A stretch of DNA of 35,260 nt from Candidatus Kuenenbacteria bacterium (lineage in GTDB: Bacteria > Patescibacteriota > Patescibacteriia > UBA2196 > GWA2-42-15), in NCBI GenBank assembly GCA_012798565.1, contig JAAZMX010000034.1:1-35260 (forward strand). The letters are read 5' to 3'. The first letter of the stretch is position 1. The number at the start of each line of letters is the position of its first letter. Positions 1-8,639 of this stretch are shown here, piece by piece. The notes below the pieces were generated by a model. It saw only the letters and a list, made by a program, of their open reading frames with translations. It searched no databases and was not told the origin of the DNA. A program made the position numbers and the translations under genes.

Positions 1-137
1 CAAAGATCAAGACATATTAAACCGCGTTCCTGGTAATTTCTCATAAGATAAAATACATTAGAATTAACCTTTGATTTTACCCAAAACTTTTACTTTGGGC
101 AATTTATGGGTGTTACCTATGTATCTCATCTTCTGCA
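1..137 (+). mobile_element. Terminal 137-bp repeat, left copy (probable IS end carrying the tail of a truncated ORF)
   Basis: Positions 1-137 are the exact reverse complement of 35121-35257. Frame 2 encodes a C-terminal tail KDQDILNRVPGNFS* (2-46). The inner edge, read into the element, begins TGCAGAAGATGAGATACATAGGTAACACCC, which resembles IS3/IS481-type ends (family from memory, not checked). Confidence 0.6.
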
Positions 138-197
138 GAGAGAAGTAAGGGAGGCGAAACAACCCAAAGCCTGGGCTGCGGATCAATTTAATAAAGG

Positions 198-218
198 AAG
201 GCACCCTTTGGGCGCCTT
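198..218 (-). terminator. Intrinsic terminator downstream of the 225..470 ORF
   Basis: AAGGCgCCCaaaGGGtGCCTT hairpin followed on the minus strand by CCTTTATT. Confidence 0.6.
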
Positions 219-224
219 CATGTT

Positions 225-470
225 TTATTTTATACCGTTAAGTTCCTTTAATGTTTGCCAAAATTTTTCCCAATATTCATCGGGCGATACCCCTCTTCCA
301 CGAGAATGATCCAAGCTGGTAATGTCATCGAGGCTTCTTTGACAACGGTGACAATTGCTCAAATGTTTTTTGAGCCGAGAAAATTTAGGGTTGTCGTCCT
401 TGTCATTTGCTTCAACATATTCCCGAAGCTGTTGATGGCTAGGGTGCCTTGTTCTTTTCTGAGTAGGCAT
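225..470 (-). CDS. Small zinc-finger protein, anti-sigma-factor-like HxxxCxxC motif
   Basis: 81 aa with KKHLSNCHRCQRSL (H-x3-C-x2-C, zf-HC2-like); ATG start and adjacent terminator. Confidence 0.6.
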   Translation of the reverse strand: MPTQKRTRHPSHQQLREYVEANDKDDNPKFSRLKKHLSNCHRCQRSLDDITSLDHSRGRGVSPDEYWEKFWQTLKELNGIK

Positions 471-557
471 ACAGAGTCCCTCCTGGTTAAAAGTTTTTTG
501 GTTTTTGGGATCTATGATGGGGTCGCTTACTGTTCGTTTTATATTTATTAAGGAAAG

Positions 558-1484
558 CTAGATAATTTTGATCGCTTCGCCAGCGACTGATTCCAGGAAA
601 TGGAAATGATAAAAGGCGGCCAGAAGTCCGAGGCCGATGACGAAGAGGCAGTGGATGATGATCGGTTTATGCTGGATTTTGATGCGGATGAAAATAGTCA
701 GGAGCAGGTTGATAGCGACAAAGACCAGAAGGAGAAGAAAGATTTTTTCCGCATAGTAAACAACAGTAGCGGTCAGGCCATGCTGGGTATCTTGGAAAGC
801 GACTTCCACTGTTTTGCCGCCGCTGACTTCGGTGACACCAGCTACGGCCGGCGCGACAGCCGTAGAGCCTTTGGCAAACTGTTCTTGGCCGGAACCAACA
901 TAGCTTTTGCCGAAGTGCTGGACGACAATAGTTGTTTCTCGGCCATTGATTTTGCCGACGGCAACGGCAATGCCGATTTCGGCGTAATTGCTATTCATGA
1001 TATTGGCTTTGTGTGTCGGGCTGTTCATCCAGGCAGTCATCGCTTCTTCGGCTTCGGAAAAATTCATAGCGAGGTTTTCGCCAGCGTAGGTATAGTTGTA
1101 GCCGGTCTGCTTGAACCATTCCCAAGGAGTGATGCCAGCGGGAGAATCATGGGCAAAGTAGTCATTAGCCAGCATATCCTTGGCTTTGAGGCTGGCGGAG
1201 TTATCCAAAGCGGTGTTGTGCATAAAGACAGGCAGACCAGCGGCAGCTCGTTCTTTGTTGGTGAGTTCGATGAGGCGGTTGGCAGTGACAGTAGAGAATT
1301 CGGCTTGGCTCGGAAAAGTGATAAAGAGCAGAACCGTGGTAAGAATTTTGCCAAATAAAATTAAGCCACTCAAAAAATTCAGGCTTTTGTGGCGCACCAG
1401 GTGCGGCTTATGGCCATTGGCTTCACAGGGGATGAAATAGTGATGCGTCTTTTTTTTGGGTTGACTCAAGAAATTTACTGACAC
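558..1484 (-). CDS. CAP-domain (SCP/PR-1-like) secreted or membrane protein
   Basis: LIELTNKERAAAGLPVFMHNTALDNSASLKAKDMLANDYFAHDSPAGITPWEWFKQTGYNYTYAGENLAMNF...HKANIMNSNYAEIGIAV is typical of CAP; N-terminal hydrophobic segment and C-terminal TM helices. Confidence 0.9.
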   Translation of the reverse strand: MSVNFLSQPKKKTHHYFIPCEANGHKPHLVRHKSLNFLSGLILFGKILTTVLLFITFPSQAEFSTVTANRLIELTNKERAAAGLPVFMHNTALDNSASLKAKDMLANDYFAHDSPAGITPWEWFKQTGYNYTYAGENLAMNFSEAEEAMTAWMNSPTHKANIMNSNYAEIGIAVAVGKINGRETTIVVQHFGKSYVGSGQEQFAKGSTAVAPAVAGVTEVSGGKTVEVAFQDTQHGLTATVVYYAEKIFLLLLVFVAINLLLTIFIRIKIQHKPIIIHCLFVIGLGLLAAFYHFHFLESVAGEAIKII

Positions 1485-1535
1485 AGTGGCGGTTGATTAG
1501 TTGATTGTTTTTATTATAACACAAAAATAGAAAAA

Positions 1536-1769
1536 CATCAAAGCACGAGAACATTTAAGCATTTAAACATTTAAGCATTTAAACATTTAAGCACTTAAAC
1601 ACTTAAACACTAGAACATTAAATCATTAAAGCACTAAAGCACTAGAACATTAAAACATTAGGACACGAGAACATTTAAACATCTAAACATTTAAACATTA
1701 AAGCACAAAAACATAGAAATACTAGAACATAGAGCATAGAACACTAAAACATTAAAACATTAAAACAAA
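1536..1769. repeat. Degenerate octamer tandem array (consensus CAYTWRAR), 27 octamers plus 2 heptamers
   Basis: Can be parsed unit by unit: catcaaag|cacgagaa|catttaag|catttaaa|catttaag|catttaaa|...|cactaaaa|cattaaaa|cattaaaa|caaa. Confidence 0.9.
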
Positions 1770-1785
1770 TAGATAAAAGTAATTT

Positions 1786-2907
1786 TTATATTTTCATGGA
1801 GAAGATTTTTTGCTGCGGTATATTTTGAGTCAGATTGGCAATATAGTTTTTAATTTGCTCTTCGAAACGCTTGGTAGAAAATTGCGAGGCATGGTCTTTG
1901 ATCAGCGCGGGGCGGTATTTTTCCGGCTGAAAACGAAGCAGACGATAAGCGAGGGATTCCCAGGTCTGCTCTTCAAAAAATTCGCCGGTCTGGCCGGGGA
2001 TGATCGTTTCCAGAGCGCCACCGGCTGCGAAAGCGATCACCGGCCGGCCACTAGCCATGGCTTCAACAGCCGTGATGCCAAAATCCTCTACCTGCGGATT
2101 GAGATAGGCGAGACAATCGGCATAAAGATTTTTTTTGATTTGGTCATCGACCGGACCGAGAAACTCAATATTTTTGAAGGCCATTTTTTGGAGTCGCTGT
2201 CTTTCCGGGCCGTCGCCGAAGATTTTCAGGGGCAGGCCGAGTTTATTGAAAGCGCGGATAGCCAGATCGTATTTTTTGTAAGCGACGAGGCGGCCGCCAG
2301 CGAGGTAATAGTTGCCGGGCTGGTTGGAAATAGCAAAGAAGTCGGTGTTGACCGGCGGATAGATGACCACGCTGTCGCGCTGGTAATATTTTTTGATGCG
2401 TTCCTGGACTACCCGGGAGTTGGCGATAAAATAGTCAATTTTTTGAGCGGCCAGAAAATCGAGGTGGCGGAGGCGCGGCAGAAATAAGGGGATGATTTTT
2501 TTGATGAAGCGGGGGTAATTCAATTCCTCAACATAAGAATCGGCATCGTGCCAGAGAAAGCGGGTGGGCGTGTGGCAATAGCAGATATGCAGGGAGTCCT
2601 CGGAGACCTGGATGTTTTTGGCAAAAGAGGAGGCGGAGCTGATGACGATGTCATAGTTTTTCAGGCGGTGGCGGCTGGCGGCCCAAGGCATTAGCGTCAA
2701 ATACCATTGGTAGTTGCGGTGGGACAAGGGCAGGTATTGGAGCCAAGTAGAATGGATTTTGTGTTCTGGAAAAATATCCCCAGCTTTGTTTTTATTATAG
2801 AGCAAAACAAAGATCGGGCTATTGGCATAAACCCGCTCCAGGCTGGAGAGCACTTTTTCAGCTCCGCCCAGTTGGATGAGATAATCATGGACGAGCGCGA
2901 TAGACAT
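1786..2907 (-). CDS. Glycosyltransferase, GT4/group 1 family
   Basis: MSIALVHDYLIQLGGAEKVL...GGRLVAYKKYDLAIRAFNKLGLPLKIFGDGPERQRLQ...EDFGITAVEAMASGRPVIAFAAGGALETI. Confidence 0.92.
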   Translation of the reverse strand: MSIALVHDYLIQLGGAEKVLSSLERVYANSPIFVLLYNKNKAGDIFPEHKIHSTWLQYLPLSHRNYQWYLTLMPWAASRHRLKNYDIVISSASSFAKNIQVSEDSLHICYCHTPTRFLWHDADSYVEELNYPRFIKKIIPLFLPRLRHLDFLAAQKIDYFIANSRVVQERIKKYYQRDSVVIYPPVNTDFFAISNQPGNYYLAGGRLVAYKKYDLAIRAFNKLGLPLKIFGDGPERQRLQKMAFKNIEFLGPVDDQIKKNLYADCLAYLNPQVEDFGITAVEAMASGRPVIAFAAGGALETIIPGQTGEFFEEQTWESLAYRLLRFQPEKYRPALIKDHASQFSTKRFEEQIKNYIANLTQNIPQQKIFSMKI

Positions 2908-2920
2908 GGCCTCATCTTAA

Positions 2921-2976
2921 CACAAGAATATAAAAACACAAGAACATTTAAGCATATAAACATTTAAGCACTATAA
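2921..2976. repeat. Seven-unit octamer array, same family as 1536-1769
   Basis: cacaagaa|tataaaaa|cacaagaa|catttaag|catataaa|catttaag|cactataa. Confidence 0.85.
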
Positions 2977-2977
2977 C

Positions 2978-3005
2978 AAAAAGGCCCTTTGGGAGGCCGT
3001 TTTTG
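2978..3005 (-). terminator. Intrinsic terminator for the 3029..3545 genes
   Basis: Minus strand: ACGGCCTCCCAAAGGGCCTTTTTG, a GC stem followed by T5. Confidence 0.65.
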
Positions 3006-3028
3006 GGGGGAATGATAAAATAGTAAGA

Positions 3029-3340
3029 TTATTTTTTGGTTGGTAGGCCGAGGGATTCATAGATAGCTTTTTGGGCGAATTCTTCAGTAATATTTTTTTC
3101 TTTGATAATTTGTTTGGCTAGGTTTCTAGCCTGCCAAGATTCTATTTTGTGGGGGCCACTTTCTTTGACCATTTTTATAATTTCTTGACGTTTATCGGGC
3201 GTTAGACAATGATAATCGTGTTTATTTAAGGATTCTTCAAAGGTTTTTGGGGTTACTATTGGGGGAGTTGTTTTTTGGGCTGACTGGGGAGCGGATTTAG
3301 AATTTGAGTCATTTTTTGGGTTTATTAAGGGTTGGGTCAA
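3029..3340 (-). CDS. Hypothetical protein, possibly the 3' part of a frameshifted gene with 3309..3545
   Basis: Only a TTG start; begins inside the upstream ORF in a different frame. Confidence 0.5.
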   Translation of the reverse strand: MTQPLINPKNDSNSKSAPQSAQKTTPPIVTPKTFEESLNKHDYHCLTPDKRQEIIKMVKESGPHKIESWQARNLAKQIIKEKNITEEFAQKAIYESLGLPTKK

Positions 3341-3545
3341 GTAGACCTAGGACTTGAGTGGTGAATTTTTTTTGGTGTTTTGTTTGGCTATAGAGTCTTT
3401 CCAAAAAATTGCGCTGGCGAGGTTTTGTTGTCGCCTGCTGGGGGTTTAGCCGGTCGGGAAATTTTTGACCAGGAGGCTGATTAGTTTGAGATTTAGAGGG
3501 CATGCCACCCTTTAGAATTAGGTTGGATACTTGAAGGTGATCCAT
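3309..3545 (-). CDS. Hypothetical basic protein, possibly the 5' part of the same gene
   Basis: 78-aa ORF ending at ...CCC AAA AAA TGA, overlapping the next ORF. Confidence 0.5.
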   Translation of the reverse strand: MDHLQVSNLILKGGMPSKSQTNQPPGQKFPDRLNPQQATTKPRQRNFLERLYSQTKHQKKFTTQVLGLLDPTLNKPKK

Positions 3546-3563
3546 ATTATTTTTTTAGATTAA

Positions 3564-4712
3564 TTATTTTTGGCCGACGATTTCGCGCCAGTAGGCGACG
3601 ACATTTTTGACGCTGGTGTCCCAGTCGTATTTTTGCCAAACATGCTGGTAGGCGTTGGCGCCCATTTGACGGGCGAGATTATCATCAGAGAGGAGTAGGA
3701 TTATTTTTTCCACCAGGCGTTTGGCATTATTGACGGGGGCAAGCCAGCCGGTTTGTCCGTTTATGATGATCTCTTTGGCGCCGGTGGTGGCGGAAGCGAC
3801 AGTCGGTTTGCCGGCGGCCGCAGCTTCCAAGATGACTTTACCAAAACTTTCATGGCGCGAGGGCAGGACAAAGATATCGGCGGCGTGAAAGTAATTTAAC
3901 AGCCCCTGATAATTTATTTGTCCGAGTAATTTGACATTATTGGCCAATTGCCGGGCAGTGATTAATTTTTCAAGCTGGCTTTTTTCCGGGCCGTCGCCGG
4001 CGATAAGGAGAGTGGTCCGAGGGTAATGACGGACTACATTTTGGAAACATTTGAGCAGGGAGGGTAGATTTTTTTCGGTGGTGAGCCGACCGACAAAGAG
4101 CAGAATTTTTTGGCCGGCAAATTCATTTCTAATACTCAAAACAGCTTGGCTGTCCGGGGTTTTAAAATTTTCCAGATTGACTGGGGTGGGGATAACAGCA
4201 ATAGGCAGATCAAATCCGGCGCGAAGTAACTTTTTCTTGATACCTGAAGAAACCACGCGCAGGGCATCGGCCTTTTTGATGGTTAGTTTGCTCAAAGCCA
4301 AGAGGCCGAGACGCAAGGGATTTTCCTGAAGCCAGTAAGGATTGGCCCAGAAGTCGCCATGAAAATCAATAAGCAGCTTGGAGCCGTATTTTTTTTTGAG
4401 ACGATAGCCGGCTAGGCCGGTAAAGAAAGGATCCTGGCAAACGATAAGGTCGTAGTGATTGCCTCGGAAAAGGTCGGTAGCCACGGCGAGGATATTTTTG
4501 GGATAAGAGTAGGCCCAGGCAGAGGCTTTGGTGGGATAGCTAGAGACCCGGGGCGAGAGAGCCAGGGGTTGAAAGTTTCCTTTTTTTACTAAAACAATAA
4601 TGGACAATCGTTCGATCAATTGTCCATAAGCGCAGTGGCGAGAGACAGTATCGCCAGTGCTGGTTTTGGCCCCCAGAAGGGCGAGATCATTGGAGAGTAG
4701 CAAGACTTTCAT
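3564..4712 (-). CDS. Glycosyltransferase, GT4/group 1 family
   Basis: ILLFVGRLTTEKNLPSLLKCFQNV...LLIAGDGPEKSQLEKL...ADIFVLPSRHESFGKVILEAAAAGKPTVAS. Confidence 0.92.
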   Translation of the reverse strand: MKVLLLSNDLALLGAKTSTGDTVSRHCAYGQLIERLSIIVLVKKGNFQPLALSPRVSSYPTKASAWAYSYPKNILAVATDLFRGNHYDLIVCQDPFFTGLAGYRLKKKYGSKLLIDFHGDFWANPYWLQENPLRLGLLALSKLTIKKADALRVVSSGIKKKLLRAGFDLPIAVIPTPVNLENFKTPDSQAVLSIRNEFAGQKILLFVGRLTTEKNLPSLLKCFQNVVRHYPRTTLLIAGDGPEKSQLEKLITARQLANNVKLLGQINYQGLLNYFHAADIFVLPSRHESFGKVILEAAAAGKPTVASATTGAKEIIINGQTGWLAPVNNAKRLVEKIILLLSDDNLARQMGANAYQHVWQKYDWDTSVKNVVAYWREIVGQK

Positions 4713-4714
4713 AA

Positions 4715-5083
4715 TTAGGCCAGAGATTTTATTTTTTCTACCAAATCGGAGATGCTATAGTCAATTTTGGTCAGATAGTCTTTGGCGCCCAATTCCAAGC
4801 CTTTTAGGCGGCTATCATCATCGGACAGATTGGAGATGATGACGACGGGAATATTTTTGGTGGCTTTGTTGGCTTTGATTTTTTTGAGCAGTTCCCAGCC
4901 GTCTATTTTGGGCAGGATAATATCCAAGACAATAATATCCGGTTTTTCCTTGAAGATTAAAGGCAGGGCTTTTTCGCCATCGGCGGCGGTCATAGTTTCC
5001 ATCCCGGCGACGCTCAATTGCGACTGCAGGGCGTATAAGAGCGAGGCCTCATCTTCGATGATGAGTATTTTTTTGCGGTTCAT
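4715..5083 (-). CDS. Response regulator receiver (CheY-like) protein
   Basis: KKILIIEDEASLLYALQ...DIIVLDIILPKIDGWELLKKIK...VVIISNLSDDDSRLKGLELGAKDYLTK. Confidence 0.92.
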   Translation of the reverse strand: MNRKKILIIEDEASLLYALQSQLSVAGMETMTAADGEKALPLIFKEKPDIIVLDIILPKIDGWELLKKIKANKATKNIPVVIISNLSDDDSRLKGLELGAKDYLTKIDYSISDLVEKIKSLA

Positions 5084-5164
5084 AGGCGTAGTATTATTTA
5101 AAGATCAATTTAACTATAGCATTTTTTTACCAAAAATAAAATATATGATATACTAATTACAGTT

Positions 5165-6163
5165 ATGAAAAAAATGGAAAAAGAAACAATTAAGCCTGAG
5201 AGTAGCGAGGGGCTACCCTCGCCTGAGCGCCTACCGGCCGAGGTAGAAAAGACAAAGTTTTGGGAAAACCCATCTTTTTTATTTGTGGCAATGGGCGTTT
5301 TGACAATGACCGCCATGATCGGCACTTATTTTGTGGCACAGAAATATAATGACCCGATTATTGTGATTGGCAGCGTGTCTCTGGTGGCTGGCATCACTAT
5401 TCTGATTGGCGGCATGGCCATTAAAGCGATGGAGCAGCTGTCCGCGGCCAATCGGATGAAAACCGAGTTTGTGTCAATTGCTTCGCACCAGCTTCGAACT
5501 CCCCTGTCGATTATCAAATGGTATGTGGAATTCTTGGCCCAAAAGAACAAGCAAGCCAATTTGACGCCGGAACAGATAAATTACCTAAAGATTATCAGTG
5601 ATTCCAACCAGCGGATGATCAGATTGGTCAATGATTTATTGGATATTTCTAGGATAGAGGGGAAGCGTATCCAGATTCACCCGGAGAAGGTCAGTCTGGT
5701 GGAGTTGAGCAAGAATATTATTCAAGAGAATCAACCCTTAGCGGATAAAAAGAATATCAAGGTAAGCATCAAAAGCGATGATAATATTCCTCTGCTTTTT
5801 GTCGATCCCAAAAGAATCAGCATGGTAGTGGAAAATCTTTTTTCCAACGCGGTGAAATATATAAAAGAAGAGAATGGCGGGACAATTTCCGTGGAGATTT
5901 TCCGGGAAGATAGTAAGATTATTTTCAGTATCGCCGACAACGGGGTAGGTATCCCGGACAAGGACAAGAAGAAGATATTTAAAAAGTTTTTCCGGGCGGA
6001 GAATACCATGAAACTGCAGACCAGCGGGACAGGCCTGGGCCTATTTATTGCCAAAGCGATCATAGAGTCGCATAAAGGCACAATGTGGTTTGTGTCCAAA
6101 GAGGGCGAGGGGACGACGTTTTATTTCAAATTGCCGATCAAGAGCCGGGGGTTTGAAGAGTAG
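5165..6163 (+). CDS. Membrane sensor histidine kinase
   Basis: Two TM helices; H box SIASHQLRTPLSIIKWYVEFL; N and G boxes NLFSNAVKYIKEE, ADNGVGIPDKDKKKIFKKFFRAE, GTGLGLFIAKAI. Divergent from the response regulator. Confidence 0.93.
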   Translation: MKKMEKETIKPESSEGLPSPERLPAEVEKTKFWENPSFLFVAMGVLTMTAMIGTYFVAQKYNDPIIVIGSVSLVAGITILIGGMAIKAMEQLSAANRMKTEFVSIASHQLRTPLSIIKWYVEFLAQKNKQANLTPEQINYLKIISDSNQRMIRLVNDLLDISRIEGKRIQIHPEKVSLVELSKNIIQENQPLADKKNIKVSIKSDDNIPLLFVDPKRISMVVENLFSNAVKYIKEENGGTISVEIFREDSKIIFSIADNGVGIPDKDKKKIFKKFFRAENTMKLQTSGTGLGLFIAKAIIESHKGTMWFVSKEGEGTTFYFKLPIKSRGFEE

Positions 6164-6197
6164 AAAAGGAAAGTCTAATTTGATTTTTATTATAATA

Positions 6198-6231
6198 GAA
6201 AATACCCGAGCCGAAGCCAGGGTATTTTTTT
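6198..6231 (+). terminator. Intrinsic terminator of the histidine kinase gene
   Basis: AAATACCC...GGGTATTT followed by TTT. Confidence 0.7.
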
Positions 6232-6237
6232 ATTAAC

Positions 6238-6282
6238 TAAAAAATGCTTATTGGGCAAGCGAGCTTAATAAGCATTTTTTAA
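6238..6282 (-). terminator. Bidirectional terminator at the end of the ribosomal/secY operon
   Basis: AAAATGCTTATT...AATAAGCATTTT stem (12 bp) flanked by A and T runs. Confidence 0.75.
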
Positions 6283-6308
6283 GTTACAGTTTGGTTTTTT
6301 GAATCAAT

Positions 6309-7589
6309 TTAGAATTCGTCGTAGTTGCGCATTTCCAGCTGAGATTCAATCTGTTTGACGGTTTCAATGACCACGGAAACGACGATTAAAAGCGAGGCGC
6401 CGGAAACAACCATGCTGCTGACGCCGGTTAGGGGGCCGATGATCAAAGGCAAAACAGCGATGAGGCCCAAAGACAATGAGCCGGCCAACATAATACGATT
6501 GCTGACACTACCCAAATATTCAGCGGTTTGGCGGCCGGGACGCATGCCAGGTACGAAACCACCTTGTTTTTGGAGGTTATCAGCAATTTGTTGGGGGTGG
6601 AAGATAACAGCCGTGTAGAAGTAGGTGAAACCAACAACCAGAAAGAAATAAAGCAATCCGTAAAATATTTGGTTTTGGAAGGCTCGGCCAATAAATTCGG
6701 CCACAGAAACGATGAGGTGGTTGCTGGATCGACTGGCCAACTGGGCGATGAGGTTGGGGATCATGATTAAAGAAACCGCAAAGATGATCGGGATCATGCC
6801 TGCTTGGTTGACCTTGAGGGGCAGATGACTGTCAAAACCGCCATACATCCTGGTGCCGCGGACACGTTTGGCATAGGAAACAGGAATATTTCTCTGCGCT
6901 TCCGTGATATAGACGACACCGGCAACAGTAGCTATGGCGATTACCAAGAAAACAGCGATGTTCAAGATTTGTTCCATTTGAAAAGTGGCCAGAGTGCGCT
7001 GGACGGCTGAGGGCATGCCGGAAACGATGCCGGCGAAGATAAGCAGAGAAATGCCATTGCCGATTTTTTTCTCAGAGATCAGCTCGCCGAGCCACATCAG
7101 AAAGATGGTGCCAGCGGTAAGAATGGTAATGATTGTCAGATAGTCGGCGGTTGACAGGACGGGCAAAATATCGCGCGAAGATTGCTGTAAGAGCTTGATA
7201 GTGCTGTAGCCTTGCAGAAAAGCCAGAGGAACAGTTAAAAGCCGGGTGTACTGGTTGATTCTTTTTTGTCCAGATTCACCTTCTTTCATCATTTCTTCCA
7301 AGCTGGGGACGATCATCGCCAAAAGCTGAAAGATAATGGAAGCGGTGATATAAGGGCCGATACCCAGAGCGACAATAGAGAAGTTGGATAGGCCGCCGCC
7401 GGAAAAGATATTTAAAAGTCCTAAAACTTCATTGTCGGCAAAAAAGTTTTTTAGAGCGATGGCGTCAACGCCAGGAATGGGAATATGGGCGGAGATCCGG
7501 AAGACAACTAAAAGACCGAGAACAAAGAGGATTTTTTTTCTCAATTCTCGATCTTTGAAGATTCGGATTAGCTTTTCCGCAAATTTCAT
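6309..7589 (-). CDS. secY: Preprotein translocase subunit SecY
   Basis: MKFAEKLIRIFKDRELRKKILFVLGLLVVFRISAHIPIPGVD...GIGPYITASIIFQLL...; internal start at 7589 preferred over 7628. Confidence 0.97.
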   Translation of the reverse strand: MKFAEKLIRIFKDRELRKKILFVLGLLVVFRISAHIPIPGVDAIALKNFFADNEVLGLLNIFSGGGLSNFSIVALGIGPYITASIIFQLLAMIVPSLEEMMKEGESGQKRINQYTRLLTVPLAFLQGYSTIKLLQQSSRDILPVLSTADYLTIITILTAGTIFLMWLGELISEKKIGNGISLLIFAGIVSGMPSAVQRTLATFQMEQILNIAVFLVIAIATVAGVVYITEAQRNIPVSYAKRVRGTRMYGGFDSHLPLKVNQAGMIPIIFAVSLIMIPNLIAQLASRSSNHLIVSVAEFIGRAFQNQIFYGLLYFFLVVGFTYFYTAVIFHPQQIADNLQKQGGFVPGMRPGRQTAEYLGSVSNRIMLAGSLSLGLIAVLPLIIGPLTGVSSMVVSGASLLIVVSVVIETVKQIESQLEMRNYDEF

Positions 7590-7633
7590 AGGCAGGTTAG
7601 TAGTAATAAAAGAAACAACGGCCCCCAAAGGGC

Positions 7634-8119
7634 TTATTGGGTTGCTGGGGCGGTTTTTTTGACGGTTTTTTCTTTGGCGACCGGCAAGAGGATCTCGCCA
7701 CCGGCTTTTTTGATTTTTTCGGCGGCCGCGGCGCTGGCGAGACAGTCGGCTAATTTAATTTTAATATTAAGCTGGCCATCAGACAAGACCTTGGCCCGGT
7801 TTTGGGCGCTGGGGATAATCTTTTTGGCAGCCAAACTGGCCGGAGAAACAGTATCGTCGTTTTGAAAATTTTTATTGATTATTGATAAAGAAACAATGGC
7901 GGGTTTTTTGACCAATGATTGAAAGCCGCGGAGTTTGTGAGTGCGTTCCATGAGCTGGCGCAGGCCGAGTCTTTTTAGGCCGCTTTTGCCACCAGAGCGG
8001 GCTTTTTGGCCTTTCATGCCACGGCCAGAATAACTACCGCGTTTGCCGCCACGGCCGATGGTTTTGGCGCGGCGTTTGGAACCCGGGGCTGGTTTTAGGT
8101 TGGATAAATTGAGAGCCAT
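7634..8119 (-). CDS. rplO: 50S ribosomal protein L15
   Basis: LSNLKPAPGSKRRAKTIGRGGKRGSYSGRGMKGQKARSGG; position in spc operon. Confidence 0.95.
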   Translation of the reverse strand: MALNLSNLKPAPGSKRRAKTIGRGGKRGSYSGRGMKGQKARSGGKSGLKRLGLRQLMERTHKLRGFQSLVKKPAIVSLSIINKNFQNDDTVSPASLAAKKIIPSAQNRAKVLSDGQLNIKIKLADCLASAAAAEKIKKAGGEILLPVAKEKTVKKTAPATQ

Positions 8120-8129
8120 AGGAATAAGA

Positions 8130-8621
8130 TTATTGATTCATTTTTTTCAGAGCGTAATAAACCGCTTTCACATTGTTGACTTTATTGTGCGAACCGATAA
8201 TTTTGGCGACCACATCGCGATAGCCAGCCAGTTCGAGAACAATGCGGACCACGCCGCCAGCAATAATCCCGCGGCCTTTTCTGCCCGGGCGAATCATAAC
8301 TTCAGCGGCCTTAAATTTTTCTTGGACGGCATAGGGGATAGTGCCGGTTTTAATATTAATTTTGAGCATTCTTTTTTTGGCTTGAGCGACAGCTTTATTG
8401 ATGGCAATGGTAGTATCAGCACCTTTGGCAACGCCAAAACTCACTTGCCCGGCTTTGTCGCCGATGACGATACAGGCGCGAAAGTTCATGCGTTTGCCGC
8501 CCTTGGTCACGCGGGTAACGCGCGCTAAATCAACTAGCTTTTGATCCAGGTTGGAATCTTCCTCGGGTTTTCTTTTGCGCGGTCGCGGCCCATTATTTTT
8601 GTGCTCTGTTTTAGGATTCAT
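8130..8621 (-). CDS. rpsE: 30S ribosomal protein S5
   Basis: LVDLARVTRVTKGGKRMNFRACIVIGDKAGQVSFGVAKG. Confidence 0.97.
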   Translation of the reverse strand: MNPKTEHKNNGPRPRKRKPEEDSNLDQKLVDLARVTRVTKGGKRMNFRACIVIGDKAGQVSFGVAKGADTTIAINKAVAQAKKRMLKINIKTGTIPYAVQEKFKAAEVMIRPGRKGRGIIAGGVVRIVLELAGYRDVVAKIIGSHNKVNNVKAVYYALKKMNQ

Positions 8622-8639
8622 AGGATTAAATCAATTTAC

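Noticed and set aside
600-1358. 252-aa plus-strand ORF
   Set aside because: Antisense to the clearly homologous CAP-domain gene; composition is that of a shadow ORF.
1536-1769. CRISPR array
   Set aside because: Units are 7-8 bp and contiguous with no spacers; it is a degenerate minisatellite.
1810-2487. 225-aa plus-strand ORF
   Set aside because: Shadow of the glycosyltransferase on the minus strand.
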